Origin: Lactuca virosa
Taxonomy: Eukaryota > Streptophyta > Magnoliopsida > Asterales > Asteraceae
Length of the DNA stretch: 64,000 bases
Direction: 5' to 3'
Assembly: GCA_928212115.1 (NCBI GenBank)
Contig: CAKMRJ010005523.1
Span: forward strand, 142,974,979-143,038,978
The translations under genes were made by a program, and so were the position numbers. Shown piece by piece: positions 1-12,134 of the stretch (within the stretch, counting starts at the first letter, position 1; each line of letters starts with the position of its first letter). The notes under the pieces were generated by a model. The model worked only from the letters and a program-made list of their open reading frames with translations. It did not search any database and had not been told where the DNA came from.

Positions 1-574
1 TAGGCACCGATCCTAGTGCTACCGGAGGGGCTGGATGATTTGGTAGTGTATTGTGATGCATCGATCTCAGGGTTAGGGGCGGTACTGATGCAGAAGGGGC
101 ATGTGATAGCTTACGCCTCGAGGTAGTTGAAGCCTCAAGAGGCGAATTACCCCACTCATGACCTGGAATTGGGGGCAGTGGTGTTTGCACTCAAAATTTG
201 GAGACACTATTTGTATGGAGTTCGGTGCACCATCTTCACTGATCACAAAAGTTTGAAGTATTTGATGGATCAGTAGAACCTGAACATGCGGCAGAGGAGG
301 TGGTTGGATGTGCAGAAAGATTATGATTGTAAGATATTATACCATCCAGGGAAGGCCAACATGGTGGCCGATGCTTTAAGCCGCAAGACGGCGGGTTCCC
401 CGATTGGGAACGTTTGCTTGAGGATGACGGTGATCTCTCCATTGTTATATATGATCAAACAAGCTCAGGTCGAGGGTGTGAAGAAAGAGAACTGGAAGAT
501 AGAACGGATTCGGGGTCAGTATCCCTTGTTCGTTCGGGATAGCCGAGGTCTTTTGACATAGTGTGGCCGAGTGT
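1..574 (+). pseudogene. Family A pol: end of reverse transcriptase and RNase H (broken)
   Basis: This piece encodes the end of the reverse transcriptase and the RNase H domain, which removes the RNA strand of the RNA:DNA hybrid during reverse transcription. Visible motifs are VVYCDAS (catalytic Asp region of RNase H), [26 protein letters not shown] and [15 protein letters not shown], which is typical of gypsy RNase H. In-frame stops occur at 124-126, 274-276 and 559-561, so it cannot make protein. The frame runs into the family B insertion at 575 and continues at 10588. The start is cut by the window edge. Confidence 0.9.
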
Positions 575-3500
575 TGTCACACCCCCAAACCAGACGGCGG
601 AAACGTCCGGGGGTGGAGGACTTCATTTGTAGTATCACAACACATGTAATATAGTAATCAAAGTACAAACAACCATTGTATTAAAAAGTATAAATATTTA
701 CATGTGGTTCACATTGTATACTGAAACTATAAATTTGTACAAAAAAAGAAGACAAGACATAAATAGCTCCATCTTCTCAAAAGCTCGGGGTGTACCTGTC
801 TACTGGTTCCATGAGAATACAAGTAATTTGAAAAGAGAGTATCAACATAAAGTTGAGTGAGTGCATAAGTTTTTATGTATGTAAGAATATCTTATGTTTC
901 TTGATTATGTAAACTGTTTCCAGAAAATCCTATATTTTCTGTTGTATATGAAACGTAGTTGTATTTGTATAAAACTGTTCTATTTGAAAACCAATTATAT
1001 ATGTATTTGTAATCTTTGTGTAAACTTGGATCTTGTTAACTGTATCTTGTAAACTGTATCTTGTAAACTGGTACTTTGAAAATGTACTTAAGTTTAGTTA
1101 ATTATACACTAACGTATTGAATAATATCTTTTAATGAGTTATTATAACCATACTAACTAGATGGCCTGATCCAACGCTATGAATGCGCTGAAAGTTGATG
1201 ATAACAATTGTCACACACATGCGTGTATGCCTGACTGTAGCTAGCAGTCTGAGTGCGGGATTGTTAATCCCAATATAGATCTATACACCCATTGTTTCGA
1301 TCCCCTGCTGGAGACTCTGGTTATAATATCAGGACTTTACTATATTGTTTAAAATGAATTAAACAAACTGTACTACTTGTCTCATAAAAGCATATAAACG
1401 TTACATGTATATTAGTTATGAAAACCCAATCATTTTGAAGTAAATGATTGATAGTATGCTCTTGAATTAGTACTCTTAACATGTATCTGAAAGAATGTAT
1501 ATCCTTGAATAGTTTTGAATCAATCTTTGTTCTTGTAAAACAATGTACTCTAGTATGCTTGAATCATGATTTATTGTTCTGTGAATCATAAATTATACCT
1601 ATTATAATTTATATGTACTTTCTGTATTGATACTTAGTATTAATGAATACAACCCCTTGCTCAACTTGTTACAAAAAGGTAATTGAAACTTGATGAATAA
1701 ACTTTTATACTTGTATACATATATAATATATATAAGTAAAATTTAAATGACACTCGGACAAATAACCGATACTTGTAATCCCACATCCAAACAAGGAAAA
1801 AGGAACCAAAGTGGTTTATTAGTCCTAAATCTTTTAAATCTTATTTATATAAATATATGTATACTAGTATGATTTTTGGGGAAAATATAAGTTTATAAAA
1901 TATTTAAAAGAAGTTTCATATTTAGAAATCCATTTTTATTACTTGACGTCTTTTTGAAACAATCACTTAAAACCACTTCATTTGATGATACTGAAATTCA
2001 TTTTGATAAGATGTTTGAAACCATTTGTTTTGTTAACTGCAATCCATTTGAAATCATTTGTTATAACACAAAATCTTTGTTTTAGACTTTTATTCCCCCC
2101 CCCCCCCCCTCCCCCCCTTAAAACAGTAAAAACTATGAAAATACGGGGGTATGAACTCACCTGTTGTAAGTTATTCAAATGTAAGATTGGTGTAGGATGC
2201 TAAGTGTCAAGTGAAGTCTTGAACACAATGGATCCTATTAACATATAATGATACATATATGGATATAATTAGTGTTTATAACAACTAATCATGAAAAATA
2301 ACACCCTATTAGACTAGGAAACCCTAGGATTGAAGTACTACAATCACATATGATTGTATACTAAGGGTGTATGGCCATTCTATGAGTTTACGGTCATGAG
2401 TTCACGGCCTCATGAGTTTACGGTCGTAAACTCATGATGATTTTTGTCAAAAGGTGTTTCAAGGTCTTACAATCCACAAGGAAGTGTTCTAGCCCTAAAT
2501 CCAAGCCTTAGGAAGAAGATATGGTCCATATGCATCACTAATTAGGGTTTACGGCCAAGGGAGATTGTCTTGGCCATAAACTCTCTTTGATCTTGGATAT
2601 TGGATTATTTCAAGTAGCATAACTAGTAAGTACTACACATAGGAAGGTACTCAAGATTTTAGAAGCCTTTAGGGGGGTCTAAGGCCGACAAATGCACCCT
2701 TAACAAGGGTTTACGGCCAAGGGAGATGGTCTTGGCCGTAAACTCCTATTGTTCATGAGATTAGGACGTTTTCAAGGTCTAATGGTTTTTTCCAAGAAGT
2801 ATTCTAGTTCACAAGTTTAGCTCCTAGAAGAGTTTAGGGTCAATATGGCATCATTTTAAGGGTTTACGGCCAAGGGAGATGGTATTGGCCGTAAACTCCC
2901 TTTGTTCTTGTCAAATGGATGTTTTCTAAGTGTTCTTCAAGTATTACAAGTATACAACAAGCTTAGGAGAGATTACTTACGATATAGAAGCTTGAAAGGG
3001 TGATTAAGGTTCAAAAACACTAGTGTGTGTTCTTGGTGAAATGAAGAACACTTGATGATCTAGTCAAAAGAAGAGATTTCATGGATGAAATCATGTGTAT
3101 TCACTTGATATTGAAGGATATCAACAAATCAAATGGAAAGAATTCTTACGTTTTTGGAAGATCAAGATGAAGATCCTATGATACTTGAGAGAGAAATTGG
3201 GTTTCTAAACTTGAAATGGAAGAGAAAATGATGAAAAATGAAGAAAATCTATATATGTATCCGAGGGTTTACGGCCGAGGAGTTTACGGTCCGAAGTCGG
3301 CAAGGTGTTTACGGCCGAAGCCTCGTTTACGGTCTGCGAGGAGTTTACGGTCCGAGGAGTTTACGGCCGTAAACTCTTTGCGGTCCGAAGCGAAGGGATA
3401 ATTGCGAAGTTTCTCGGATTTTCAAGCCTTTTCCTTCCAAATTCAATTGTATATATTTTAAGGATTTTAACAAATAAAGGTTATTATTATAACCTAAATA

Positions 3501-3595
3501 GAAAACCCAAACAATAAAAAGGGCTTTAGTTGACCTTTGTTTGACTTTAATTGATTAGAGTTGACTTTACAAACAGAAAATAACGGGATGTTACA
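575..3595 (-). repeat. Family B 3' LTR (full-length form)
   Basis: A 3021-bp LTR. In element orientation it starts TGTAACATCCCG at 3595 and ends TGACA at 575. It holds repeated GTTTACGGCC motifs in two groups (2387-2898 and 3264-3376, including the perfect palindrome GTTTACGGCCGTAAAC at 3359-3374), a TATA-like stretch between them (about 3247-3260), a 23-bp C-rich tract at 2095-2117 and a candidate splice donor at 2155-2162. A solo LTR at 54056-56689 has the same organisation, so the long form is ancestral. Two short open frames at 3216-3517 are artefacts of the motif repeats. Confidence 0.92.
796..2160 (-). other. Candidate LTR intron, family B 3' LTR
   Basis: On the minus strand AG|GTGAGT (complement of 2155-2162) is a consensus 5' splice donor. 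The matching box TATGCACTCACT (856-867) can pair with it with 10 Watson-Crick pairs, one G-U and one mismatch. The acceptor seen in the solo LTR copy as TATTCTCAG reads CAT here (811-813), so it has been lost; a second AG|GTAC acceptor at 796-798 remains. Splicing is inferred, not shown. Confidence 0.4.
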
Positions 3596-3610
3596 TTATC
3601 CCCCCGTTAG
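3596..3610 (-). promoter_or_regulatory. Polypurine tract of family B
   Basis: Next to the 3' LTR, the minus strand reads ACGGGGGGATAA directly before TGTAACATCC. This is the expected place and composition for the plus-strand primer of reverse transcription. Confidence 0.75.
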
Positions 3611-3662
3611 AGAGAATTTCGTCCCGAAATTAGAGTTTAAGCAACTAAGTTATTACAAATAA

Positions 3663-6383
3663 CTAAGTAAAAAGGTGAGGATATTTCAGTTTCATTTGAT
3701 CCTCGCGCTCCCAAGTGAATTCAGGTCCTCGCTTGGCGTTCCAGCGAACCTTCACTATCGGGATACGGCTTTGCTTCGTTTGCTTGACCTCTCGGTCCAT
3801 GATTTCTACAGGTTCTTCCACGAAGTTGAGGCTCTCGTCTATCTCGATCTCGTCGAGTGGGATAACAAGAGTCTCGTCTGACAGACACTTTTTCAAGTTT
3901 GAGACGTGGAAAACAGGATGTATGTTACTTAGTTCTTGAGGTAGACGGAGTTTGTAAGCTACGGGACCGATTCTAGTGAGAATCTAAAATGGTCCTATGT
4001 ACCTTGGATTTAACTTGTCACGCTTTCCAAAGCGTATCATGCCTTTCCAGGGTGAGACCTTCAACATGACGCGGTCACCAACCTGGAACTCCAAAGGTTT
4101 TCTTCTTTTGTCAGCGTAGCTTTTCTGTCTATCTCTGGAAGCTTTAAGTTGCTCCCGGATTTGTACGATTTTCTCCGTGGTTTCGCGAATGATTTCCGGA
4201 CCAGTGAGGGTACCGTCAGGAACTTGACTTCTAGCTAATTGCATATCGCCCACTTCAGCCCAGCACAGAGGGGATCTGCACTTACGGCCATAGAGAGCTT
4301 CGAAAGGAGCAGCCTTTATGCTAGTGTGATAACTATTGTTGTAAGAGAATTCGACAAGGGGTAAATGAGTATCCCATGCCTTACCAAAGTCTATCACGCA
4401 AGCTCGCAACATATCTTCTAAAGTTTGAATCGTCCTCTCACTTTGTCCGTCAGTCTGAGGATGGTAGGCTGTACTCATGTCCAGCCTAGTTCCCAAAGAT
4501 TTTTGTAAAGACTGCCAGAAACGAGAAGTGAATCTACTATCTCGGTCGGAAATAATAGATATTGGTACACCATGCAGTCTAACGATTTCCTTGAGGTAAG
4601 TTCTTGTTAGCTTCTCCATCTTGTCTGACTCTTTGATTGGTAAGAAGTGTGCGGATTTGGTTAATCTATCGACGATTACCCAAATAGTATCATAACCACC
4701 CGATGTCTTGGGTAACTTGGTTATGAAATCTATTGTAATCCGCTCTCACTTCCATTCAGGTATTTCAGGTTGTTGCAATAAACCTGAAGGTTTCTGGTAT
4801 TCTACCTTCACCTTGGCACAAGTAAGACACTTGCCCACAAAGGTAGCAATTTCGGCCTTCATGTTTGGCCACCAGTATAGTTTCTTGAGGTCCAAGTACA
4901 TCTTGTCTGAACCTGGATGAATGGAGTATCGGGTTTTATGGGCTTCATTCATGACTACTTCTCTGTAACCACCAAACTTAGGTGTCCAGATCCGGTTCAT
5001 GAAACAATAAACTCCATCATCCCTGACTTTGAAATTTTTATCCATTCCTCTCAAAGTTTCACCTGCCACGTTTTCAGGTTTTAAGGCCTCGAGTTGAGCC
5101 TCTCTGATCTGTGTGGACAGATGTGAATGGATTGTCATGGTCAACGACTTTACTCGGCGTCCCGAGTATTCTTTTCTGCTAAGGGCGTCAGCTACAACGT
5201 TAGCTTTACCAGGGTGATAAAGAATCTCACAATCGTAGTCGTTCAGTAGCTCCACCCACCGTCGTTGTCTCATGTTCAGCTCTTTTTGATTGAAGATATG
5301 CTGGAGACTTTTATGGTCCGTGAATACTGTGCATTTCGTGCCATATAAGTAATGTCTCCAGATCTTCAGAGCGAATACCACTGCTCCTAGCTCAAGATCA
5401 TGTGTTGTATAGTTGACTTCATGTGTCTTTAGCTGTCCTGAGGCATATGATATCACCTTTCCTCTTTGCATAAGAACACATCCAAGCCCTTGATTTGAAG
5501 CATCACAGTACACTACAAAATCCTCTGTCCCTTCAGGGAGAGACAGGATTGGTGCACTACACAAGGCTCGTTTTAGCGTTTGGAACGTTGTTTCTTGTTT
5601 TTCTCCCCAGCTAAAAGTTACACCCTTTTGCGTCAGAGTGGTAAGAGGTTTAGCTATTCGAGAGAAATTCTGGATGAATCTGCGATAATAGCCAGCAAGA
5701 CCTAAGAATTGACGGATTTCTGTAGGTGTTTTGGGTGCTGACCAGTTTTCAATTGCCTTTATTTTGGAAGGGTCGACGTGTATTCCTTCTGAACTGACCA
5801 CGTGACCTAGGAATTCAACCTTCCTAATCCAAAATTCACACTTTGAAAACTTCGCATAAAGTTTCTCTGTTCTAAGAGTTTGCAAAACTTGACGAAGATG
5901 TTGGCCATGATCCTCTTCACTTCTTGAGTAGATAAGGATGTCGTCAATGAAGACTATGACGAATTTGTCCAAGAATGGACGACACACTCTGTTCATTAAA
6001 TCCATGAACACAGCAGGTGCATTCGTCAATCCGAATGGCATCACTACGAATTCATAATGACCATAACGAGTTCTGAACGCGGTTTTGGGAATGTCATTCT
6101 CCAAAATTCGTAACTGGTGATACCCGGATCTTAAGTCTATTTTTGAGAAGTAGCTCGCACCTTGAAGTTGGTCGAACAGATCGTCTATGCGAGGCAGAGG
6201 GTATCGATTCTTAATGGTAAGTTTATTCAGCTCGCGGTAGTCTATGCACATACGGAACGATCCATCCTTCTTCTTCACGAACAAAACCGGTGCTCCCCAG
6301 GGTGAGAAGCTTGGTCTTATGAAACCTTTGCTAAGGAGTTCGTTAAGCTGGCTGGATAATTTTCTGCATTTCTGAAGGTGCAA
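3663..6383 (-). pseudogene. Family B pol: reverse transcriptase, RNase H, integrase, chromodomain-like tail
   Basis: Read on the minus strand from 6383. The reverse transcriptase includes [30 protein letters not shown] and the catalytic box FIDD. RNase H follows ([29 protein letters not shown]). The integrase has an HHCC zinc domain (HKTRYSIH, then CLTC), the catalytic Asp residues (TIDF, SDRDSRF) and [10 protein letters not shown] for the Glu. The C-terminal tail ends with a chromodomain-like ending around PEFTWEREDQ (3663-3896), which in chromoviruses directs insertion into chromatin. In-frame stops lie just inside the integrase core (about 4748; TGG to TGA is the likely change) and near 3982, so full-length Pol cannot be made. 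The catalytic residues themselves look intact. Confidence 0.93.
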
Positions 6384-7287
6384 AACGATAAGGTGATTTG
6401 GCGACAGGGGTAGCCCCTGGAATTAAGTCGATTCTGAACTCGACTTGTCGTTCGGGAGGCACTCCTGGAAGATCATCAGGAAAAACGTCGAGAAAGTTAC
6501 AGACTTCAGGAATTTTCGCGATATCTTTCACTTCTTGCTTTTTGTCTACCACGTGAGCTAAGAAAGCACAGTACTCTTTGCGGAGGTACTTCTGTGCCTT
6601 AATGCAAGAAATGATATGGAGGTTCGTTCCGGGTTTGTCGCCATAAATAACAAGAGTTTCATTAGTTAGCAAGTTCGGACGAATGGCTTTTTCATAACAT
6701 AGGATGTCAGCACGGTTAAGACACAACCAATCCATACCTATTATTACGTCGAAACTCTTGATAAAGACCGGCATAAGGTCAATTGGGAACGAAAAGTTAT
6801 TCAAGGTAAGAGTACATCCTATGTATATTTCATTGGTGGATTCGGATTTCCCGTTAGCCATTTCGATTGTGAATGTTTCTTTTAATGGTTGGGAGTTTTG
6901 ATTTAGCAAGTGTTTGAAATTATGGCTCACAAAGCTCTTCTCAGCACCACAATCAAATAGAATGCATGCATAAGTGTTGTTGAGAAGGAACGTACCCGTA
7001 ACTACTGCGGGATTTGCCACTACTTCTTCCTGGCCCAAAGCTAAAATTCTCCCCACTCCACCTGCATTTCCAGCTTTAGGACAATCTCTCTTGAAATGCC
7101 CTACTTCACCACACTGATAACATGCTTGACCAACTCCAACCGCAGGTGCTTGGTTAAGTGGTTGGGGTGGTGCTCTACGAAATCGGGGGGCATGCCCTTT
7201 TCTGTTGCAGTTACGACACTGCATTTCCCTGCAATTTCCATTATGGTGAAAGGATGCACTTGTTGCACTTCGGAAGATTACCAGCAT
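6343..7287 (-). pseudogene. Family B Gag zinc knuckle, protease and start of reverse transcriptase
   Basis: Minus-strand frame with a CCHC zinc knuckle (CYQCGEVGHFKRDCP) that binds the genomic RNA during packaging, then an aspartic protease. The protease active site reads LFDCGAEKSF, with Cys where gypsy proteases have Ser or Thr after the catalytic Asp. IIGMDWL is the downstream flap and core motif. The linker VVTGTFLLNN is continuous here, unlike families C and D, which carry a GT..AG insertion at this codon. The frame is shifted against the upstream gag frame by one base near 7255 and against the reverse transcriptase frame by one base in the A-run near 6360. Confidence 0.9.
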
Positions 7288-8230
7288 AAGGCTTGGCTGG
7301 TGCTGGATTAACAGGAACAGCAGCAGGTACAGTAGCAGCGTTGACTGTAGTCAGCTGTTGTTTCTTTGAGGAATCCTGTGAAAACTTGCCCTTCCTCTTG
7401 TTCCGACCCTTCTTGTTGTTGTTGTTGTTGTTATTGTTGTTGTTGTTGTTTCTCTTTGGTTGTTCTGGTGTAGCAACCACCGAGTGTTGATGGATTCCAT
7501 GATCAATAAGAGATTGTGCCAGCTCTTTGGCACTGTCAAAAGTAACAGGCCTTGAAGCTAAAACACTATTTTGAATTTGGGGCGACAGTCCCCAAATATA
7601 TCTCTCAATCTTTTTGCTCTCTTGAGCAATCATATCCGGGAAAAGGATTGACAGATCACAAAATCTACTAGTATAGGTTGATATATCAGAACCAACCATT
7701 GAGAGACTCCAGAGCTCCTCCTCAAGTTTTTGAACTTCGCCTCACGGACAATACTCCCGCATAAGCATGCCCTTGAAATTCTCCCAGCTGATCGAATTAG
7801 CCACTACTAGAGTAAGTAACTTAATGTGACCATTCCACCACGTCCAAGCTCTTTCCGAAAAAGTGCAAGCAGCGAACATGACTTTGCTGTTGTCAGGACA
7901 GGAGCAAATTTCGAAAATTGCTTCTGTCTTCTCTATCCACTGCCTTAATGCCATAACTCCTCCAGTTCCATTAAAGGTCCTGGGTTTAGCATTGGTAAAA
8001 TCTTTATAAGTGCATTCTCGCGAATGCCCATGACCTTCACCCTGATTAGGGGGATTTGCACCAGCTCCTGAACCACTAGCTCCAGAAGTATTGATCTGAG
8101 CCATAGTAGCAGCTACAGCTGCCGTGACCGCCGCTTGGAACATAGCGGGGTCGAACTGAAGAGGTGGTGGCGGAGGTGGCACCGGCGGTTCATTAACATT
8201 TTGACGTCTTGGATTTCTACGAGGAGGCAT
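7241..8230 (-). pseudogene. Family B gag (capsid/nucleocapsid), broken
   Basis: Gag of the minus-strand element, beginning at ATG 8230. It starts with a Pro/Arg-rich stretch (MPPRRNPRRQ, then a polyproline run), continues into the capsid-like region (AWTWWNGH) and ends with a basic segment leading to the zinc knuckle. A TGA at 7739-7741 interrupts the frame; the codon is likely a former CGA. A run of 12 Asn residues comes from a GTT/AAC microsatellite at about 7413-7451. The frame is then lost by a one-base shift near 7255, just before the CCHC knuckle. Gag forms the virus-like particle in which reverse transcription occurs. Confidence 0.88.
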
Positions 8231-9240
8231 CTTTTTCTATAAAAGTCAAAAGATACACAGATGATAAGATATCAAGAGCTAATATGAATTCTGATATCTC
8301 TGAACTAAAACATATAGTTCAATATGAATCTTGGAATGAATTGGAAATAGAAGTCTATGACAAGTATAACTTGTAATTGAATAATATGAAAGATAACGCT
8401 ATATCTTATCCGTAGATTTAACTATAATTAAAAGAGTGAATAGGAAACGAGTAGAGTATTTTCTAATGGCGACGGGTATCATTTGGATGAAACCTCAACT
8501 CAGCCAGTGTTATCTAAGCGAGAATAGGGATAAGAGATATAGAATATAGTTAGTAACGATTGACTACAAAAGAGACCTATAGTTATTAAGTAATGTATTA
8601 TGTATGACTTGTTCTTAGGTATTTCTATAACTATAAAGTGTATACTAATTATATATAATTTGGGTATAACCGACTTTTGATTATATGACCTGGCTCTAAA
8701 TCCACAACCAAACAAGGAACAGGAAATGAAGCTAAATCACATATTCTAAGTCTATATAAGTTTAATTATATATAATTGTAATATACTCTTAATATTTATA
8801 GTTCTACCCTTAATTGTTCTATTGTTTTCACATGTTTGTTATTAGTATATAGTGCCTAAAATACCCCTATAGTATTTTAATCTTTATGTTCTGTTCTAAA
8901 GTTCTTCTGAATATATATGGTAAGTTTTAGACATGCCACAACACCACTATCACTCCCAAACACATGTTGGTCATATCTCAAATCAATATAGTTGATCAGG
9001 CTATATTAATCCCAGATATGATTACATAACTGTCCAGGTTTCACTGTAGTGTTCAACATCCAAATAATTTTAAGTTCTTATGACTGTGATATTGTACTTG
9101 TAGGTATGAGTGTTAGTACACTTCTTGTAAAAATAATAAAATTTTTAAAAGTATACTTGTAGTCAGAGCTCTTAGCCCTAAATGTATTTATAGTTTGTAT
9201 ATCTTTTAAGGATTGATATATTGAGTTCACTATAAACATA
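8231..9240 (-). other. Untranslated leader of family B
   Basis: About 1 kb between the primer-binding site and the gag ATG on the minus strand. It is AT-rich and has no coding signal. Part of it (about 8660-8750) resembles the LTR sequence around AACCAAACAAGGAAC. Short open frames here (8500-8715) look random. Confidence 0.7.
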
Positions 9241-9252
9241 GCTCTAATACCA
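9241..9252 (-). promoter_or_regulatory. Primer-binding site of family B (initiator tRNA-Met)
   Basis: On the minus strand TGGTATTAGAGC lies three bases after the 5' LTR end. It matches the plant initiator-Met tRNA primer site TGGTATCAGAGC with one difference. This fixes the element orientation and the LTR edge at 9256. Confidence 0.85.
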
Positions 9253-9255
9253 ATC

Positions 9256-10582
9256 TGTCACACCCCCAAACCAGACGGCGGAAACGTCCGGGGGTGGAGG
9301 ACTAGGAAACCCTAGGATTGAAGTACTACAATCACATATGATTGTATACTAAGGGTGTATGGCCATTCTATGAGTTTACGGTCATGAGTTCACGGCCTCA
9401 TGAGTTTACGGTCGTAAACTCATGATGGTTTGTGTCAAAAGGTGCTTCAAGGTCTTACAATCCACAAGGAAGTGTTCTAGCCCTAAATCCAAGCCTTAGG
9501 AAGAAGTTATGGTCCATATGCATCACTAATTAGGGTTTACGGCCAAGGGAGATTGTCTTGGCCGTAAACTCTCTTTGATCTTGGATATTTGATGATTTCA
9601 AGTAGCATAACTAGTAAGTACTACACATAGGAAGGTACTCAAGAGTTTAGAAGCCTTTAGGGGGGTCTAAGGCCGACAAATGCACCCTTAACAAGGGTTT
9701 ACGGCCAAGGGAGATGGTCTTGGCCGTAAACTCCTATTGTTCATGAGATTTGGACGTTTTCAAGGTCTAATGGTTTTTCCAAGAAGTATTCTAGTTCACA
9801 AGTTTAGCTCCTAGAAGAGTTTAGGGTCAATATGGCATCATTTTAAGGGTTTACGGCCAAGGGAGATGGTCTTGGCCGTAAACTCTCTTTGTTCTTGTCA
9901 AATGGATGTTTTCTAAATGTTCTTCAAGTATTACAAGTATACAACAAGCTTAGGAGATATTACTTACGATATAGAAGCTTGAAAGGGTGATTAAGGTTCA
10001 AAAACACTAGTGTGTGTTCTTGGTGAAATGAAGAACACTTGATGATCTAATCAAAAGAAGAGATTTCATGGATGAAATCATGTGTATTCACTTGATATTG
10101 AAGGATATCAACAAATCAAATGGAAAGAATTCTTACGTTTTTGGAAGATCAAGATGAAGATCCTATGATACTTGAGAGAGAAATTGGGTTTCTAGACTTG
10201 AAATGGAAGAGAAAATGATGAAAAATGAAGAAAATCTATATATGTATCTGAGGGTTTACGGCCGAGGAGTTTACGGTCCGAAGTCGGCAAGGTGTTTACG
10301 GTCGAAGCCTCGTTTACGGTCTGCGAGGAGTTTACGGTCCGAGGAGTTTACGGTCGTAAACTCTTTGCGGTCCGAAGCGAAGGGATAATTGCGGAGTTTC
10401 TCGGATTTTCAAGCCTTTTCCTTCCAAATTCAATTGTAGATATTTTAAGGATTTTAACAAATAAAGGTTATTATTATAACCTAAATAGAAAACCCAAACA
10501 ATAAAAAGGGCTTTAGTTGACCTTTGTTTGACTTTAATTGATTAGAGTTGACTTTACAAACAGAAAATAACGGGATGTTACA
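9256..10582 (-). repeat. Family B 5' LTR with 1.7-kb internal deletion
   Basis: A 1327-bp LTR, collinear with 575-3595 except that the segment equivalent to about 620-2312 is absent. The junction is at 9300-9303, where GACT is shared by both deletion edges (619-622 and 2312-2315). The lost part contains the candidate splice donor and C-rich tract and the start of the U5-side sequence, while the TATA region and GTTTACGGCC repeats remain. The retained parts differ from the other LTR at a limited number of positions by eye. Confidence 0.92.
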
Positions 10583-10587
10583 GGTGT

Positions 10588-11904
10588 GGGTACCGGTGAC
10601 TGGGGGAGTGAGACAAAAGATATTGGAGGAGGCACACAAGTCCAAGTTCTCTATACATCCGGGGGCTACAAAAAAGTATAGAGAAATGAGACCGATCTAT
10701 TGGTGGCCATGCATGAAGCAGGAGATCGCTTGGTTCGTGGAGCGGTGCTTAACCTGCAGGAAGGTCAAGGCTGAACATCAACGGCCGCATGGCAAGGTTC
10801 AGCCACTACCCATTCCTATATGGAAGTGGGAAGAGATCACTATGGACTTCATGGTGAAGTTACCGAGGACAGCGAGGGGCGTGGACACCATATGGGTTAT
10901 TGTGGATAGGCTGACGAAGAGTGCCCACTTTATTCCGATCTCCGAGAGCATCTCCGGTGAGAAATTTGTGGATATTTACGTGCGAGAGGTGGTGGCTAGG
11001 CACGGGGTACCAGTATCAGTAGTCTCTGACCAGGATGTCCGATTTTCATCTAGATTCTGGAAGTTCCACGAGAAACTGGGCACTCAGTTACATTTCAACA
11101 CAGCGTACCACCCCCAGACAGACGGCCAGAGTGAGAGGACGATCCAAACACTCGAAGATATGCTTTGGTCATGCATATTGGACTTTGGAGGGAGCTGGGA
11201 TACATACCTCCCACTAGCAGAGTTTTCATAGAACAATAGTTATCATGCTAGTATCGACCGACCACCGTTCGAGATGTTGTATGGTCGGAGGTGTAGGACC
11301 CCGGTTTGTTGGGGCGAGATTGGACACCGAGTCATGGGGGAGCATCGAGGTAGTGCTCAAGACTACCAGGTTGATTCAGCAGGTACGCGACCGACTACGA
11401 GTCGCACAGAACCGTCAGAAAAGCTATGATGACCGGCGCCGATTGGACCTTGAGTTCCAGGTGGGGGATTTCTTCTTGTTGAAGTTGTCACCATGGAAGG
11501 GTGTCATTAGGTTCCAGAAGAAGGGCAAGCTAGGGCCTCGATACATTGGACCATTCAGGATTACTACCCGGGTAGGCAAGGTGGCCTATCGCTTGGATCT
11601 GCCGGACGAGCTTAGTCAGATACACAACACCTTCCATGTGTCTCAGCTTCCGGAGTGTGTCATAGACGAGGTCGTGGTTGTTTCGTTGGACGACATTCAG
11701 GTGGATGAGATCCTGAACTACATCGAGAGGCCCGTTGCGATTTTGGATAGGAAGACCAAGGCTCTTCGGAACAAGGAGGTGAAGTTAGTAATGGTGCAAT
11801 TGCAGCACCGAAAGGGCTCCGAATGGACATGGGAGCCGGAAGATGAGATGAGAGATCACTACCCATACTTATTTGCATCAGCAGACTTCGAGGATAAAGT
11901 CTAG
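10588..11904 (+). pseudogene. Family A pol: integrase and chromodomain-like tail
   Basis: Continuation of family A pol after the family B insertion. The HHCC zinc domain is visible (HKSKFSIHPG, YWWPCMKQEI, CLTCRKVKAEH), then the catalytic core with ITMDFMVKLP, VSDQDVRFSSRFW and [19 protein letters not shown] (D, D, E). The GPY-like and chromodomain-like end follows (KLGPRYIGPF, IHNTFHVSQL, GSEWTWEPEDEM, YPYLFA). A stop at 11229-11231 and a one-base insertion in the G-run near 11336-11340 separate the core from the C-terminal part. The frame ends at 11904, 17 bases before the 3' LTR, which is usual for these elements. Confidence 0.92.
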
Positions 11905-11908
11905 TTCA

Positions 11909-11921
11909 AGTGGGGGAGATT
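11909..11921 (+). promoter_or_regulatory. Polypurine tract of family A
   Basis: AGTGGGGGAGAT lies directly before the LTR start TGTAACGCC, the usual plus-strand primer for reverse transcription. Confidence 0.8.
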
Positions 11922-11980
11922 TGTAACGCCTGTTCCAGGTATCATTTAATTCTCTAAGTTTTTAGGGTTTCGTGTTAGGA

Positions 11981-12082
11981 CTCGACGAGTTGGGGAGCTC
12001 CAACTCGTCGAGTAGAGGTCATTTATGAGGACGCGGGATTTAGATCCTACTCGACGAGTCGGAAGGCCCCGACTCGATGAGT
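11981..12082 (+). repeat. ACTCGACGAGT palindrome cluster, upstream
   Basis: Copies of the palindromic core CTCGACGAGT or ACTCGTCGAG occur at 11981-11990, 12003-12012 and 12050-12059, with a one-base variant at 12073-12082. They lie within 150 bp upstream of the TATA-like box. Confidence 0.85.
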
Positions 12083-12124
12083 AGGCACTTTGAAGAAAAA
12101 CCCTAATTTCCAGGGGTTTGTACC

Positions 12125-12134
12125 CTATTTAAAG
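12125..12134 (+). promoter_or_regulatory. TATA-like box of family A LTR
   Basis: CTATTTAAAG follows AAAACCCTAATTTCC; the same pair of sequences occurs in the family D LTR (CTATTTAAAG at 39764-39773). This is the probable element promoter. The transcription start is not determined. Confidence 0.6.

Larger units (their letters stand above)
575..10582 (-). mobile_element. Ty3/gypsy retrotransposon, family B, nested in family A
   Basis: A 10.0-kb LTR retrotransposon on the minus strand. In its own orientation it has a 5' LTR (9256-10582), a primer-binding site, a 1-kb leader, gag, protease, reverse transcriptase, RNase H, integrase, chromodomain-like tail, a G-rich polypurine tract and a 3' LTR (575-3595). 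LTRs begin TGTAACATCCCG and end GTGTGACA in element orientation. Flanking 5-bp repeats are AGTGT (570-574) and GGTGT (10583-10587), one mismatch. The LTRs differ in length (1327 versus 3021 bp) because the upstream one lost about 1.7 kb. The open reading frames carry at least three stops and two single-base frameshifts, so this copy is defective. Confidence 0.95.

Noticed and set aside
1978..2203. Open frames on both strands around 2100
   Set aside because: They only read through the C-rich tract of the family B LTR and give low-complexity Gly or Pro runs.
620..2312. A 1.7-kb insertion in the family B 3' LTR
   Set aside because: The solo LTR at 54056-56689 contains the corresponding region, so the other LTR has a deletion.
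3216..3517. Overlapping open frames, repeated at 10203-10504
   Set aside because: They come from the GTTTACGGCC repeats in both LTR copies and have no protein features.
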